The notes beneath the pieces are model-generated. The model was not told the origin of the DNA, made no database searches, and worked only from the letters and a program-made list of their open reading frames with translations. Of a stretch of 64,000 bases of DNA, positions 17,842 through 25,697 are shown piece by piece. Made by a program: the position numbers and the translations under genes. Position 1 is the first letter of the stretch, and every line of letters begins with the position of its first letter. Origin of the DNA: Rhizobiaceae bacterium (GTDB taxonomy: Bacteria; Pseudomonadota; Alphaproteobacteria; Rhizobiales; Rhizobiaceae); the NCBI GenBank assembly GCA_029233925.1, contig JARGOX010000001.1, positions 62,001 to 126,000 of the forward strand, given 5' to 3'.

Positions 17842-17981
17842 TTGTGTCTCTCCAAACCAGACCTATCTAGGATGCAGGAGGAGCGGCGGGTCACCGATTG
17901 GCTCAATTCATTGGCGATAGGACAGGAACGCTGCATACAGCCGATTGCCCAGACCATTTATAACTATGACTGGAGTTTGAA
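17842..17981 (+). promoter_or_regulatory. Porin 3 promoter and conserved leader
   Basis: TTGTGT (17842-17847), a 16-bp spacer and TATCTA (17864-17869). The leader keeps CGGGTCACCG, GGACAGGAACGCTGC and GATTGCCCAGACCATTT. Here a short leader frame ends in TGA overlapping the porin ATG (ATGA at 17982), and the ribosome site is weaker (CTGGAG). Confidence 0.5.
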
Positions 17982-19094
17982 ATGAATATCAAGAGCCTTC
18001 TCCTCGGCTCCGCTGCAGCTCTCTTTGCAGTATCGGGCGCTTCCGCTGCCGACGCCATCATCGCTGCCGAGCCAGAGCCTGTAGAATACGTTCGCGTCTG
18101 TGACGCTTTCGGTACTGGCTATTTCTATATTCCCGGTACGGAAACCTGCTTGAAAATCAGTGGTTTCGCGCGTTTCCGCGTTGATTTCGACAGCAATGAT
18201 GACAGCTACAATTCAACGGCACGTGGCCGTTTGAACATTCAGGCCAAGGAAGACACAGAAATGGGTCTTCTGCATGCATATCTGCGTATTCAGGCTGACA
18301 CCAGTCCCAATGCAGAAGACGGCAGCACTTCGTCCACCAGCAACACATATGGTTATGATGGCAATGCCGTGTTTGACCAGGCTTACCTGGAACTCGGTGG
18401 CCTGATCGCCGGTTACACCGAGAATAGCTTCGTCAACTCGAAGAATGGTGGCGCCTCCGGTTTTGGATCGCACACAGACGATGGTCTGGCTTACGGCGAT
18501 GGACAGGCAAACCAGATTGGCTATAACTTCACCGGCGCCAACTGGTTCGCAGCCATCTCCGCCAATGATGATGGCGATGCTGCTTCCTACACGCCTGATT
18601 TCACAGGTCGTGTCGGTGGTGTCTGGGGCGGCATGACGGTTTATGTTGCTGCCGGTTATGACCAGTCTGCTGAAAACTTTGGTGTGAAAATCGGTCTGAA
18701 CACCGATATCGGCACTGCCGGCAACCTGATCGTACAGGGATTTTATGCGGATGGCCCAACAGTTTATAGTGCAGCCACGTCCGCCCCTGCCTTTGGCGCC
18801 AGCATGTTCACGCCCGAATGGTCGGTTCTGGGTTCCTACCAGCACACAATGTCTTCGACTTTAACGGCTTCCATCGGTGGTCAGTATTCAGCCGATTACT
18901 ACACTGCACCAATCACCGGATACCTGCCGCTCGGCAGTGCCAATTCCGGCATGGACTCCTGGGCTGTTGAAGGCTCATTGGTCTGGACACCTGTCGCCAA
19001 CTTTGAAGTCCGCAGCGAAATCAAATATATCGATTTCAACCAGGGTGGTGGCGACGCCACAAGAGGTATGTTCTGGCTGCAGCGCAGCTTCTAA
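17982..19094 (+). CDS. Outer-membrane porin, Omp2b/RopA type, copy 3 (divergent)
   Basis: A 370-residue porin of the same family and length with the same signal peptide and LQRSF end. It is clearly diverged from copies 1 and 2. Changes concentrate in exposed loops, for example DTSPNAEDGSTSSTSN in place of GGPRAEDGNTAATSN, and the region YSAATSAPAFGASMF. It probably forms a pore of somewhat different selectivity or antigenicity. It is the last of the three tandem copies and has a separate promoter and terminator, so each copy can be expressed alone. Confidence 0.94.
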   Translation: MNIKSLLLGSAAALFAVSGASAADAIIAAEPEPVEYVRVCDAFGTGYFYIPGTETCLKISGFARFRVDFDSNDDSYNSTARGRLNIQAKEDTEMGLLHAYLRIQADTSPNAEDGSTSSTSNTYGYDGNAVFDQAYLELGGLIAGYTENSFVNSKNGGASGFGSHTDDGLAYGDGQANQIGYNFTGANWFAAISANDDGDAASYTPDFTGRVGGVWGGMTVYVAAGYDQSAENFGVKIGLNTDIGTAGNLIVQGFYADGPTVYSAATSAPAFGASMFTPEWSVLGSYQHTMSSTLTASIGGQYSADYYTAPITGYLPLGSANSGMDSWAVEGSLVWTPVANFEVRSEIKYIDFNQGGGDATRGMFWLQRSF

Positions 19095-19120
19095 GCTGAC
19101 CTGAAGCAACGCTCCAAAGA

Positions 19121-19148
19121 AGCCCGGCCGTCACCTGCCGGGCTTTTT
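19121..19148 (+). terminator. Rho-independent terminator of porin 3
   Basis: Perfect 8-bp stem AGCCCGGC / GCCGGGCT with loop CGTCACCT and five T. It is related to, but changed from, the terminators of copies 1 and 2. Confidence 0.88.
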
Positions 19149-19207
19149 CGCGTCCAGGCGTCTGCCTGGCAGTTTTTTGTCAAAGCCGGTTTGCCTGTCT
19201 GACGCCC

Positions 19208-19474
19208 TCAATGCATGGTCATCCATTCGCGTGCCGAACGCAGCGCTTCGGCCAGATCGCTCTTGCTCATGCTTTGCGCCAGATCGGCGCGCAATGCGGC
19301 TGCCCGGTCGGACCCCTTGATGGCAGCAATATTCAGCCATTTGTGGGCGGAAACAAAGTCCAGCGGACAATCGCGCCCGGCCGCATACATCAAACCCATT
19401 TCGCAGAATGTATCAGCTTCGGCGTTGCCGCCCATTGTTGCCAATTGATGATCCAGAATTTCAAATCGTGCCAT
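19208..19474 (-). CDS. Small Sel1-repeat-like protein
   Basis: An 88-residue protein whose middle reads ADTFCEMGLMYAAGRDCPLD followed by FVSAHKWLNIAAIKGS. That is one Sel1-like (TPR-related) repeat with the characteristic LMYAxG and AHKWLNIAA words. Short single-repeat Sel1 proteins of this size are common in rhizobia; their role is unknown, and they probably mediate protein contacts in the cytoplasm. There is no signal peptide. It is convergent with the porin array and transcribed away from the DUF2147 gene. The start ATG at 19474 follows a GGGAATTG stretch. Confidence 0.75.
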   Translation of the reverse strand: MARFEILDHQLATMGGNAEADTFCEMGLMYAAGRDCPLDFVSAHKWLNIAAIKGSDRAAALRADLAQSMSKSDLAEALRSAREWMTMH

Positions 19475-19885
19475 TTTTCAATTCCCGTTCGATTGCCTGT
19501 TGTCTCAACTGTTAAGCTTCCAAGAGCCTTGTTTTCCACCGGCTATTCCGATGTTGTTTTGATGAGCCGAGTGTGCCCGTTTGGTTTGAATCCGAGGTTA
19601 AATTGCATGCTTAATTTCCCGCAAACAAAGTGCAAATGATTGGTAAACTTGAGCTTTTGTTAAACATCGAACCTGCTTCAAACCGGGCATTCAGGCGCAA
19701 TTTTAATCAAATTTTAGCGTCTGAAATTCAACCATTTGATAACCACGGTGAGGGATGGGCAATTTTGTCGTGCCTTTTATCTGTTGCAAAATGTGCGCTT
19801 GCTCAAAGATTTCTGATGAAATATCGATTACCTTTACGTAAACTGCAAGTAACGGCACGCAATCGCGCCGGAGACAGGAGGAACC
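19475..19885. other. Intergenic region with palindromic TTTACGTAAA
   Basis: This is the divergent control region for the Sel1-like and DUF2147 genes, without a credible gene. It contains the 10-bp palindrome TTTACGTAAA at 19833-19842 and an imperfect CtrA-like word TTAATCAAATTTTAG at 19703-19717. GGAGG precedes the DUF2147 start at 19886. Confidence 0.4.
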
Positions 19886-20233
19886 ATGTTCAAACAGATC
19901 ATCATGACGGGCGTTATCGCAACACTGCTGGCCAGCAACGCCCATGCGGCCGATCCCATCGTCGGCAATTGGCTGACAAAAGCCGGCGAAACCGCAGCCA
20001 TTGCGCCCTGTGGGGGCAATAATTTCTGCATCACGCTGAAAACCGGCAAATATGCAGGCACAAGGATCGGCTCCATGGCCAACATCAAGGGCGCCTACAA
20101 GGGCAAGATCACCGACCCTGCGACCGACAAGACCTATTCAGGCAAGGCGAGCATTGCCGGAGCGGTCATGAAAATGAGCGGGTGTGTGCTCGGCGGCCTG
20201 TTCTGCAAGGCGCAGACCTGGAATCGTAAATAG
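19886..20233 (+). CDS. Secreted DUF2147 domain protein
   Basis: A 115-residue protein with a signal peptide MFKQIIMTGVIATLLASNAHA cut before ADPIVGNWL (written here as MFKQIIMTGV then IATLLASNAHA). The mature part has the DUF2147 pattern: IVGNWLT near its start, three short beta-rich repeats, ITDPATDKTYSGKA and a final CVLGGLFCKAQTW with paired cysteines. DUF2147 proteins are periplasmic or secreted, with no established biochemical role. The start ATG is preceded by an AGGAGG site 5 bases upstream. The gene is monocistronic, with a GC-rich hairpin 20 bp after the stop. Confidence 0.85.
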   Translation: MFKQIIMTGVIATLLASNAHAADPIVGNWLTKAGETAAIAPCGGNNFCITLKTGKYAGTRIGSMANIKGAYKGKITDPATDKTYSGKASIAGAVMKMSGCVLGGLFCKAQTWNRK

Positions 20234-20253
20234 AGCACAACCCATGCAAATCT

Positions 20254-20276
20254 GCGGCCCGTGTGTTGCGGGCCGC
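20254..20276 (+). terminator. GC-rich hairpin after the DUF2147 gene
   Basis: Perfect 8-bp stem GCGGCCCG / CGGGCCGC with a TGTGTTG loop. There is no T-run after it, so it may be a terminator helper or RNA-stability element. Confidence 0.5.
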
Positions 20277-20649
20277 ACACGCTTGCTGTGGCGCAGCTTA
20301 GGCCATACCCTTACAAGAGATGCCCCCTGGACAGTCACGCGCCCTCGCCCAGCCGCATGCGGATTTTGAAACGTTTTTCAGAAAATTTGACCAAAAGTCT
20401 TCACCATGACGGGCCTGCCGACTGTCATTCTGTCGGCCTGGCAACGCATGAGAGCGTGATAGATTCAGAATGTTGTGCCTGTCCGATTTGCAGCCAGGAC
20501 AGTTTCTCCCGCGGAACCAGAATTGCCCAATTGGACCTTTGATTAACACTTGTGAACGCTGGATGAACGTCGCTCTCAGTGTGCATTCAGGATGGCCACG
20601 GCATAGTCAGCGTGCATCAAAAAGCGTGCGGCGTAACGGGGGCCTGAAA
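20277..20649. other. Intergenic region, nothing recognised
   Basis: About 370 bp between the hairpin and two doubtful small frames. I see no RNA gene or motif that I can name. The word TTAACACTTGTGAAC at 20543-20557 is only a loose CtrA-like match. Confidence 0.35.
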
Positions 20650-20832
20650 ATGATAACTTTTGTGACACGGCGATTCTGCCTGATCAGCCTGATCGTGGCA
20701 CTATTGGCTGCGACTGTGGCCATCGCCATTGGCAATCAGCCCCCCATCAGCCGTTCATGGACAAAGCCACAGGGCGTTTTGTGTCCCCCGGATGCAAAGG
20801 CTTGCCTTTCGCAGCAGATGGGGGAAAGTTGA
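20650..20832 (+). CDS. Possible small membrane/secreted protein
   Basis: A doubtful 60-residue frame with a hydrophobic N-terminal segment (FCLISLIVALLAATVAIAIG, residues 8-27) that could be a membrane anchor or signal sequence. Two cysteines lie close together in the C-terminal part (VLCPPDAKACLSQQ). A GGGGG stretch lies upstream of the ATG. The stop is 2 bp before a second small frame, as in coupled genes. I do not recognise it and it may be non-coding. Confidence 0.35.
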   Translation: MITFVTRRFCLISLIVALLAATVAIAIGNQPPISRSWTKPQGVLCPPDAKACLSQQMGES

Positions 20833-20834
20833 AA

Positions 20835-20996
20835 ATGCAGCGCCTTGCAATCCATTATCTTTGCGCCATTCTTCGCATCACCATCCTGGCATCCGTCTTC
20901 CTCGGTCCGATCGCCGCCATTGCGGCCAATCATGTCGGACAGGATCGCACAGGCTCGGGTGCAGTGGGGCTGGTTCTCTATTTCAGCCTGCGCTGA
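20835..20996 (+). CDS. Possible small membrane protein
   Basis: A doubtful 53-residue frame starting 2 bp after the previous small frame, with GGGGGAAAG ahead of the ATG. Residues about 8-31 are hydrophobic (YLCAILRITILASVFLGPIA), consistent with a signal or membrane segment. A second short hydrophobic patch follows near the C-terminus. There is no known family. If real, the pair would be a two-gene unit just upstream of AMP nucleosidase. Confidence 0.3.
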   Translation: MQRLAIHYLCAILRITILASVFLGPIAAIAANHVGQDRTGSGAVGLVLYFSLR

Positions 20997-21096
20997 GCCC
21001 CGTGATGGGGCGCGTGTTAACCAGACCGCGCGGAAAAGTGGCTGTTACAGGCGTCATGGTCGTTTTCATGTCGCATGTGCGTGACTATATTGGTGC

Positions 21097-22602
21097 ATGG
21101 ACACACGAATCAGACACCAAAGACCAGCAACAATCATCACCCCGCCTGACGTGGCGGAGGAATCCTATTCCAGCGCCGCAGAGGCCTATGACGCCGTACT
21201 GCGGCTTTATCAGCGCAATACGGAATTTCTGCGCGACAAGCTCATTGCTGTGGGCAACGGTCAGGCCGAGACCAACAGCCGTTATCGTGCCTTCTATCCC
21301 GAAGTGCGCATTTCAACTTCCAGCTTTTCGCATATCGACAGCCGCTTGTCCTACGGGCATGTGACCTCACCGGGCACCTATACGGCCACCCTCACCCGGC
21401 CCGATCTTTTCGAGGATTACATCAAGCGCCAGTTGCACCTGTTGATCCAGAACCACGGGGTTCAGGTCGTCGTTGCGCAGTCGCAGACCCCGATTCCGCT
21501 GCATTTTGCGCTTGGGGATGATGCCAGCGTGGAGGCCAGCGCTGCCAAGGCCATCGCCGTGCCGCTGCGCGATGTCTTCGATACGCCAGATCTCAACATT
21601 ACCGACGACATGATCGTCAACGGAACCTATGACACGGAATCGGGTGTGCCGTTGCCGCTGGCGACCTTTACCGCACAGCGCGTCGATTATTCGCTGGCCC
21701 GGCTTTCGCACTACACGGCCACGCTGCCGGGACATTTCCAGAATTTCGTCCTGTTCACAAACTATCAGTTCTATGTGGAAGAATTCTGCGTCTATGCGCG
21801 GGCGCTGATGGCGGAGGGCGGCGGCGGCTATGAGGCCTTCGTGGAACCGGGCAACAGGATCACCTATGCCGGTGAAAGCCATCCGCAGGATGACCCGGGC
21901 GCGATCAAACTGCCGCAGATGCCCGCCTACCATCTCAAGCACAAGGATCATACGGGCATCACGATGATCAATATTGGTGTCGGCCCGTCCAATGCCAAAA
22001 CGATCACCGACCATGTCGCCGTGCTGCGGCCGCACGCCTGGCTGATGCTCGGCCATTGCGCCGGATTGCGCAACAGCCAGCAATTGGGTGACTATGTGCT
22101 TGCCCATGCCTATGTGCGCGAAGACCATGTTCTGGATGACGACCTGCCCATCTGGGTGCCCATTCCGGCGCTGGCCGAGGTCCAGGTGGCGCTGCAGGAG
22201 GCCGTTGCCGAGGTCACCGGCCTGCAAGGCTATGATCTCAAGCGCATCATGCGGACGGGAACCGTCGCGACCATTGACAACAGGAACTGGGAATTGCGCG
22301 ACCAGAGCGGTCCGGTGCACCGGCTGTCGCAATCGCGGGCCATCGCGCTCGACATGGAATCGGCGACCATTGCCGCCAACGGCTTCCGGTTTCGTGTGCC
22401 CTACGGCACGCTTCTATGCGTATCGGACAAACCCTTGCATGGCGAGTTGAAACTTCCCGGCATGGCGACGGAATTCTACCGCACCCAGGTCAACCAGCAT
22501 CTGAAGATCGGTCTTCTGGCACTGGAAAAACTGGCCGCCATGCCGCCGGAAAGACTGCATTCACGCAAATTGCGCAGTTTCTTCGAACCGGCCTTTCAAT
22601 AG
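21097..22602 (+). CDS. amn: AMP nucleosidase
   Basis: Cleaves AMP to adenine and ribose 5-phosphate, balancing purine nucleotide pools in the cytoplasm. The length of 501 residues is usual for the Amn family, which joins an N-terminal Amn-specific domain to a C-terminal nucleoside-phosphorylase-like domain. Visible signatures include RYRAFYPEVRIS, GITMINIGVGPSNAKTITDH, LMLGHCAGLRNSQQLGDYVL with the following YVRED, ALDMESATIAANGFRFRVPY and LCVSDKPLHGELK. The start ATG 21097 gives MDTRIRHQRP. The gene is convergent with the ETF-QO gene, and no terminator is obvious in the 42-bp gap. Confidence 0.95.
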   Translation: MDTRIRHQRPATIITPPDVAEESYSSAAEAYDAVLRLYQRNTEFLRDKLIAVGNGQAETNSRYRAFYPEVRISTSSFSHIDSRLSYGHVTSPGTYTATLTRPDLFEDYIKRQLHLLIQNHGVQVVVAQSQTPIPLHFALGDDASVEASAAKAIAVPLRDVFDTPDLNITDDMIVNGTYDTESGVPLPLATFTAQRVDYSLARLSHYTATLPGHFQNFVLFTNYQFYVEEFCVYARALMAEGGGGYEAFVEPGNRITYAGESHPQDDPGAIKLPQMPAYHLKHKDHTGITMINIGVGPSNAKTITDHVAVLRPHAWLMLGHCAGLRNSQQLGDYVLAHAYVREDHVLDDDLPIWVPIPALAEVQVALQEAVAEVTGLQGYDLKRIMRTGTVATIDNRNWELRDQSGPVHRLSQSRAIALDMESATIAANGFRFRVPYGTLLCVSDKPLHGELKLPGMATEFYRTQVNQHLKIGLLALEKLAAMPPERLHSRKLRSFFEPAFQ

Positions 22603-22644
22603 CACCCGAGCGTTAAATGTTCGGTCAGGTTTCTGTTGGGCCAT

Positions 22645-24315
22645 TTACATGTTCGGGTAGACCGGTCCTTCGCCGCCCTGCGGCGGAACCCAATTGATAT
22701 TCTGGTTGGGGTCCTTGATGTCGCAGGTTTTGCAATGGACGCAATTTTGCGCATTGATAACGAATGTCGGCGCCTTGCCCTCTTCCTCGATCCATTCATA
22801 AACGCCGGCCGGGCAATAGCGGGTCGACGGGCCGGCATAGACATCATGCTCCGAGGTTTTCTGCAGTTGCGGATCCAGCAATTGCAGATGAACCGGCTCG
22901 TCTTCCTCGTGGTTGGTGTTTGAAAGAAACACCGACGAAAGACGGTCAAAGGTCAGCACGCCATCGGGCCGCGGATAGTCGATCTTCTTGTGGCCCGCTG
23001 CCGGCTCCAGCGCTGCAGCGTCGGTCTTGCCGTGTTTCATGGTCGAAAACGGTGACCAGCCGCCCGTCACCGTATTGATCCACATGTCTACGCCACCGAG
23101 CATGACTCCACCGATCGTTCCAAGTCTGGACCACAGTGGTTTGACATTGCGGACCCGTTTCAGGTCCTTGCCGATCTCGCTGCTGCGCCATTCGGCTTCA
23201 TAGCCGGCAATCTCGTCACCGGATCGGCCCTGGCCAATCGCTTCGGCCACATGTTGTGCGGCCATCATGCCGGAGAGGATGGCATTGTGCGAACCCTTGA
23301 TGCGCGGAACATTGACGAAACCGGCCGAGCAGCCGATCAGCGCGCCGCCCGGGAATGTCAGCTTCGGCACCGATTGCCAACCACCCTCGGTAATCGCCCG
23401 GGCGCCATAGGAGATGCGCTTGGCGCCCTCGAAGGTCGGCGCAATGGAAGGATGTGTCTTGAAACGCTGGAATTCCTCGAAGGGCGACAGATAGGGATTT
23501 TTGTAATTGAGATGCAGCACGAAACCGACCGCGACCAGATTGTCTTCCAGATGGTAGAGGAATGACCCGCCGCCAGTCTTCCAGTCCAGCGGCCAGCCGA
23601 AGGAATGTTGCACCAGACCCTGCTGGTGGCAGGCAGGATCAACCTCCCACAATTCCTTGATGCCAAGTCCGAATTTCTGCGGATCGCTGTCCTTGTCCAG
23701 TTCGAAGCGGGAAATCAACTGCTTGGCAAGCGAACCGCGAACGCCTTCGCCGATCAGCACGTATTTTCCCAGCAGCGCCATGCCGCGGGCATAGTTCGGC
23801 CCGGGCGTGCCATCACGCCTCACGCCCATGTCGCCAGTGGAGACACCCACCACCGCGCCGGCGTCGTCATAAAGCATTTCACTGCCGGCAAAGCCTGGAT
23901 AGATTTCCACGCCCAGTTCCTCGGCCTTTGCGCCCAGCCAGCGACACACATTTCCGAGCGACACGATGTAATTGCCGTGATTGTTCATCAGCGGTGGCAT
24001 CATGAAATTCGGCAGCGTGATCGAGCCGGCCGGTCCCAGAACCAGAAAACGATCCTTTTTGACTTCCGTCTTGAAGGGGTGCTCTGGGTCATCGCGCCAT
24101 TGCGGCAGCAGCTTGTCGATGCCGACGGGATCGACAACCGCGCCCGACAATATGTGGGCGCCAACCTCTGCGCCCTTCTCCAGCACCACGACCGTGAGTT
24201 CCGGATTGAGCTGCTTCAGACGAATGGCCGCCGACAGGCCGGCAGGACCGGCGCCAACAATGACCACGTCGAATTCCATGCTTTCGCGTTCGGGCACTTC
24301 GATTGTGTCGCTCAT
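22645..24315 (-). CDS. Electron transfer flavoprotein-ubiquinone oxidoreductase
   Basis: Passes electrons from reduced ETF (acyl-CoA and amino-acid dehydrogenases) to ubiquinone at the inner membrane. The 556-residue protein has the FAD dinucleotide motif VIVGAGPAGLSAAIRL (residues 18-33), the ETF-QO stretch GAKAEELGVEIYPGFAGSEM, GCSAGFVNVPRIKGSHNA, and a C-terminal 4Fe-4S site. The last is formed by the Cys in YCPAGVYEW and three Cys in CVHCKTCDIKDP (about residues 525-531). The length and motif order are those of bacterial ETF-QO. A possible LiuR-like operator lies 120 bp upstream. The ETF alpha and beta genes are not in the window. Confidence 0.96.
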   Translation of the reverse strand: MSDTIEVPERESMEFDVVIVGAGPAGLSAAIRLKQLNPELTVVVLEKGAEVGAHILSGAVVDPVGIDKLLPQWRDDPEHPFKTEVKKDRFLVLGPAGSITLPNFMMPPLMNNHGNYIVSLGNVCRWLGAKAEELGVEIYPGFAGSEMLYDDAGAVVGVSTGDMGVRRDGTPGPNYARGMALLGKYVLIGEGVRGSLAKQLISRFELDKDSDPQKFGLGIKELWEVDPACHQQGLVQHSFGWPLDWKTGGGSFLYHLEDNLVAVGFVLHLNYKNPYLSPFEEFQRFKTHPSIAPTFEGAKRISYGARAITEGGWQSVPKLTFPGGALIGCSAGFVNVPRIKGSHNAILSGMMAAQHVAEAIGQGRSGDEIAGYEAEWRSSEIGKDLKRVRNVKPLWSRLGTIGGVMLGGVDMWINTVTGGWSPFSTMKHGKTDAAALEPAAGHKKIDYPRPDGVLTFDRLSSVFLSNTNHEEDEPVHLQLLDPQLQKTSEHDVYAGPSTRYCPAGVYEWIEEEGKAPTFVINAQNCVHCKTCDIKDPNQNINWVPPQGGEGPVYPNM

Positions 24316-24435
24316 GATCCAACTCCTCTAAAAGTCGCGGTCAAAGGCCGCCGTTTCACAGTCATATCGCCAATAACCTCTCAGGAAAACAGGTGCAATG
24401 GCTTAGAATGGTTCTGTCCTGTTCCTTTTATTAAC

Positions 24436-24453
24436 ATTTACGTAAACGTCAAT
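24436..24453. promoter_or_regulatory. Possible LiuR-like operator upstream of ETF-QO
   Basis: The sequence ATTTACGTAAACGTCAAT lies in the divergent ETF-QO/uracil-DNA glycosylase promoter region. Read on the - strand it is close to the TTGACGTTTACGTAAA-type operator I recall for MerR-family LiuR, which controls branched-chain amino acid catabolism. Assignment is by memory and needs a matrix scan. Confidence 0.4.
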
Positions 24454-24554
24454 TAACCGGATTGGGTTCCTGTCGAAAAAAATTCGGTGCTGTGCACAGT
24501 GTATTTCAGCGCAAGCCGCTTCAATTCCGCCCATCTGTGCTCTATCATCAGCGC

Positions 24555-25457
24555 ATGCAATTGGATGGTGACACGACCCAGCAGGACATGTCCGTCGGCG
24601 CGCTTGCCGCCGTGCTGCATTATTATGCCGATGCGGGTATCGACTGCGCCCTGGCGGACAATCCCATTGACCGCTTTGAAGAAAGCAGCAGGAAAAAGCC
24701 CGAACCTCAAAAGCAATCCAGCACTGCCGTTGCGCCACGGCCTGCTTTGAAGGCGGCTGGAACGTCGCAGGCCAGCGCGCCGCAAAAACCTTCCAATCCG
24801 GTTGCGGAGCGCACCACAATACCCGATGAGACCGCGCTGGCGACTGCTCGCGAGGCGGCGGGCACCGCCGGCACGCTGAAGGCATTGCAGGATGCTCTGT
24901 TGTCTTTTGAAGGCTGCAATCTGCGTTTTGGTGCACGCCAGACGGTTTTTGCCGACGGCAAACCGCAGGCCGACATCATGTTTATCGGCGAAGCGCCCGG
25001 CGGCGACGAGGACCGGCAGGGCATACCCTTCGTCGGCCGTGCCGGGCAGATGCTTGACAAGATGCTGGCAGCCATCCGTCTTGACCGGTCGCAGGTCTAT
25101 ATCACCAACATGATTCCCTGGCGCCCGCCAGGCAACCGCACGCCCACGCCGCTGGAAATCGAGCTGTGCCGACCATTCATCGAGCGGCATATTCAGCTGG
25201 TCAACCCGAAGGTTCTGGTCCTGCTGGGCAATGTGTCGACAAAGGCGCTGCTTGGGATAAACCGCGGCATCCTGTCTTTTCGCGGCACATGGAGCGAGTA
25301 CAACCTTAATAGCGACACAATCATACCCTCCATGCCAACGCTTCATCCGGCCTATCTGCTGCGCAATCCGGCACAGAAGAAACAGTCATGGGCCGATTTT
25401 CTGAGCATCCGAAAACGGCTCGATGAACTCGGCCTGCCGAGCAAAACCGGGACCTGA
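24555..25457 (+). CDS. Uracil-DNA glycosylase, family 4-like
   Basis: A 300-residue base-excision-repair enzyme that removes uracil from DNA. Motif A is IGEAPGGDEDRQGIPFVGRA (residues about 143-162), followed by YITNMIPWRPPGNRTPTPLE. The distal motif TLHPAYLLRNP provides the His-containing loop. Residues 30-95 are a variable Ala/Pro/Lys-rich linker after a short N-terminal domain (MSVGALAAVLHYYADAGID). I chose ATG 24555; the longer TTG start at 24462 gives an atypical N-terminus. Only two of the four Fe-S cysteines usual for family 4 are seen (EGCNLR and ELCRPF), while the CxxC partner and the KCRPP Cys are absent. Confidence 0.85.
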   Translation: MQLDGDTTQQDMSVGALAAVLHYYADAGIDCALADNPIDRFEESSRKKPEPQKQSSTAVAPRPALKAAGTSQASAPQKPSNPVAERTTIPDETALATAREAAGTAGTLKALQDALLSFEGCNLRFGARQTVFADGKPQADIMFIGEAPGGDEDRQGIPFVGRAGQMLDKMLAAIRLDRSQVYITNMIPWRPPGNRTPTPLEIELCRPFIERHIQLVNPKVLVLLGNVSTKALLGINRGILSFRGTWSEYNLNSDTIIPSMPTLHPAYLLRNPAQKKQSWADFLSIRKRLDELGLPSKTGT

Positions 25458-25697
25458 TCTGAAACATCGGGGTGTTGCTTCGCATTGGCGTTTCATCGCA
25501 GGAGTCGATGTCGCATCTGGAACCGCATTGCGGCCCTTCCTGTGGCATCAGTTGCTGACAATCAAACACATCACCCAGCGACACCCCAACCGGGTTTCCG
25601 GGGGATGTAACATCACAACACCACCAATGGGTGTACAGCCTGACAACGGCATCCCTTCCATGGGGCAACGTCGATTCTGTCGCAGGGAAATAATCAA

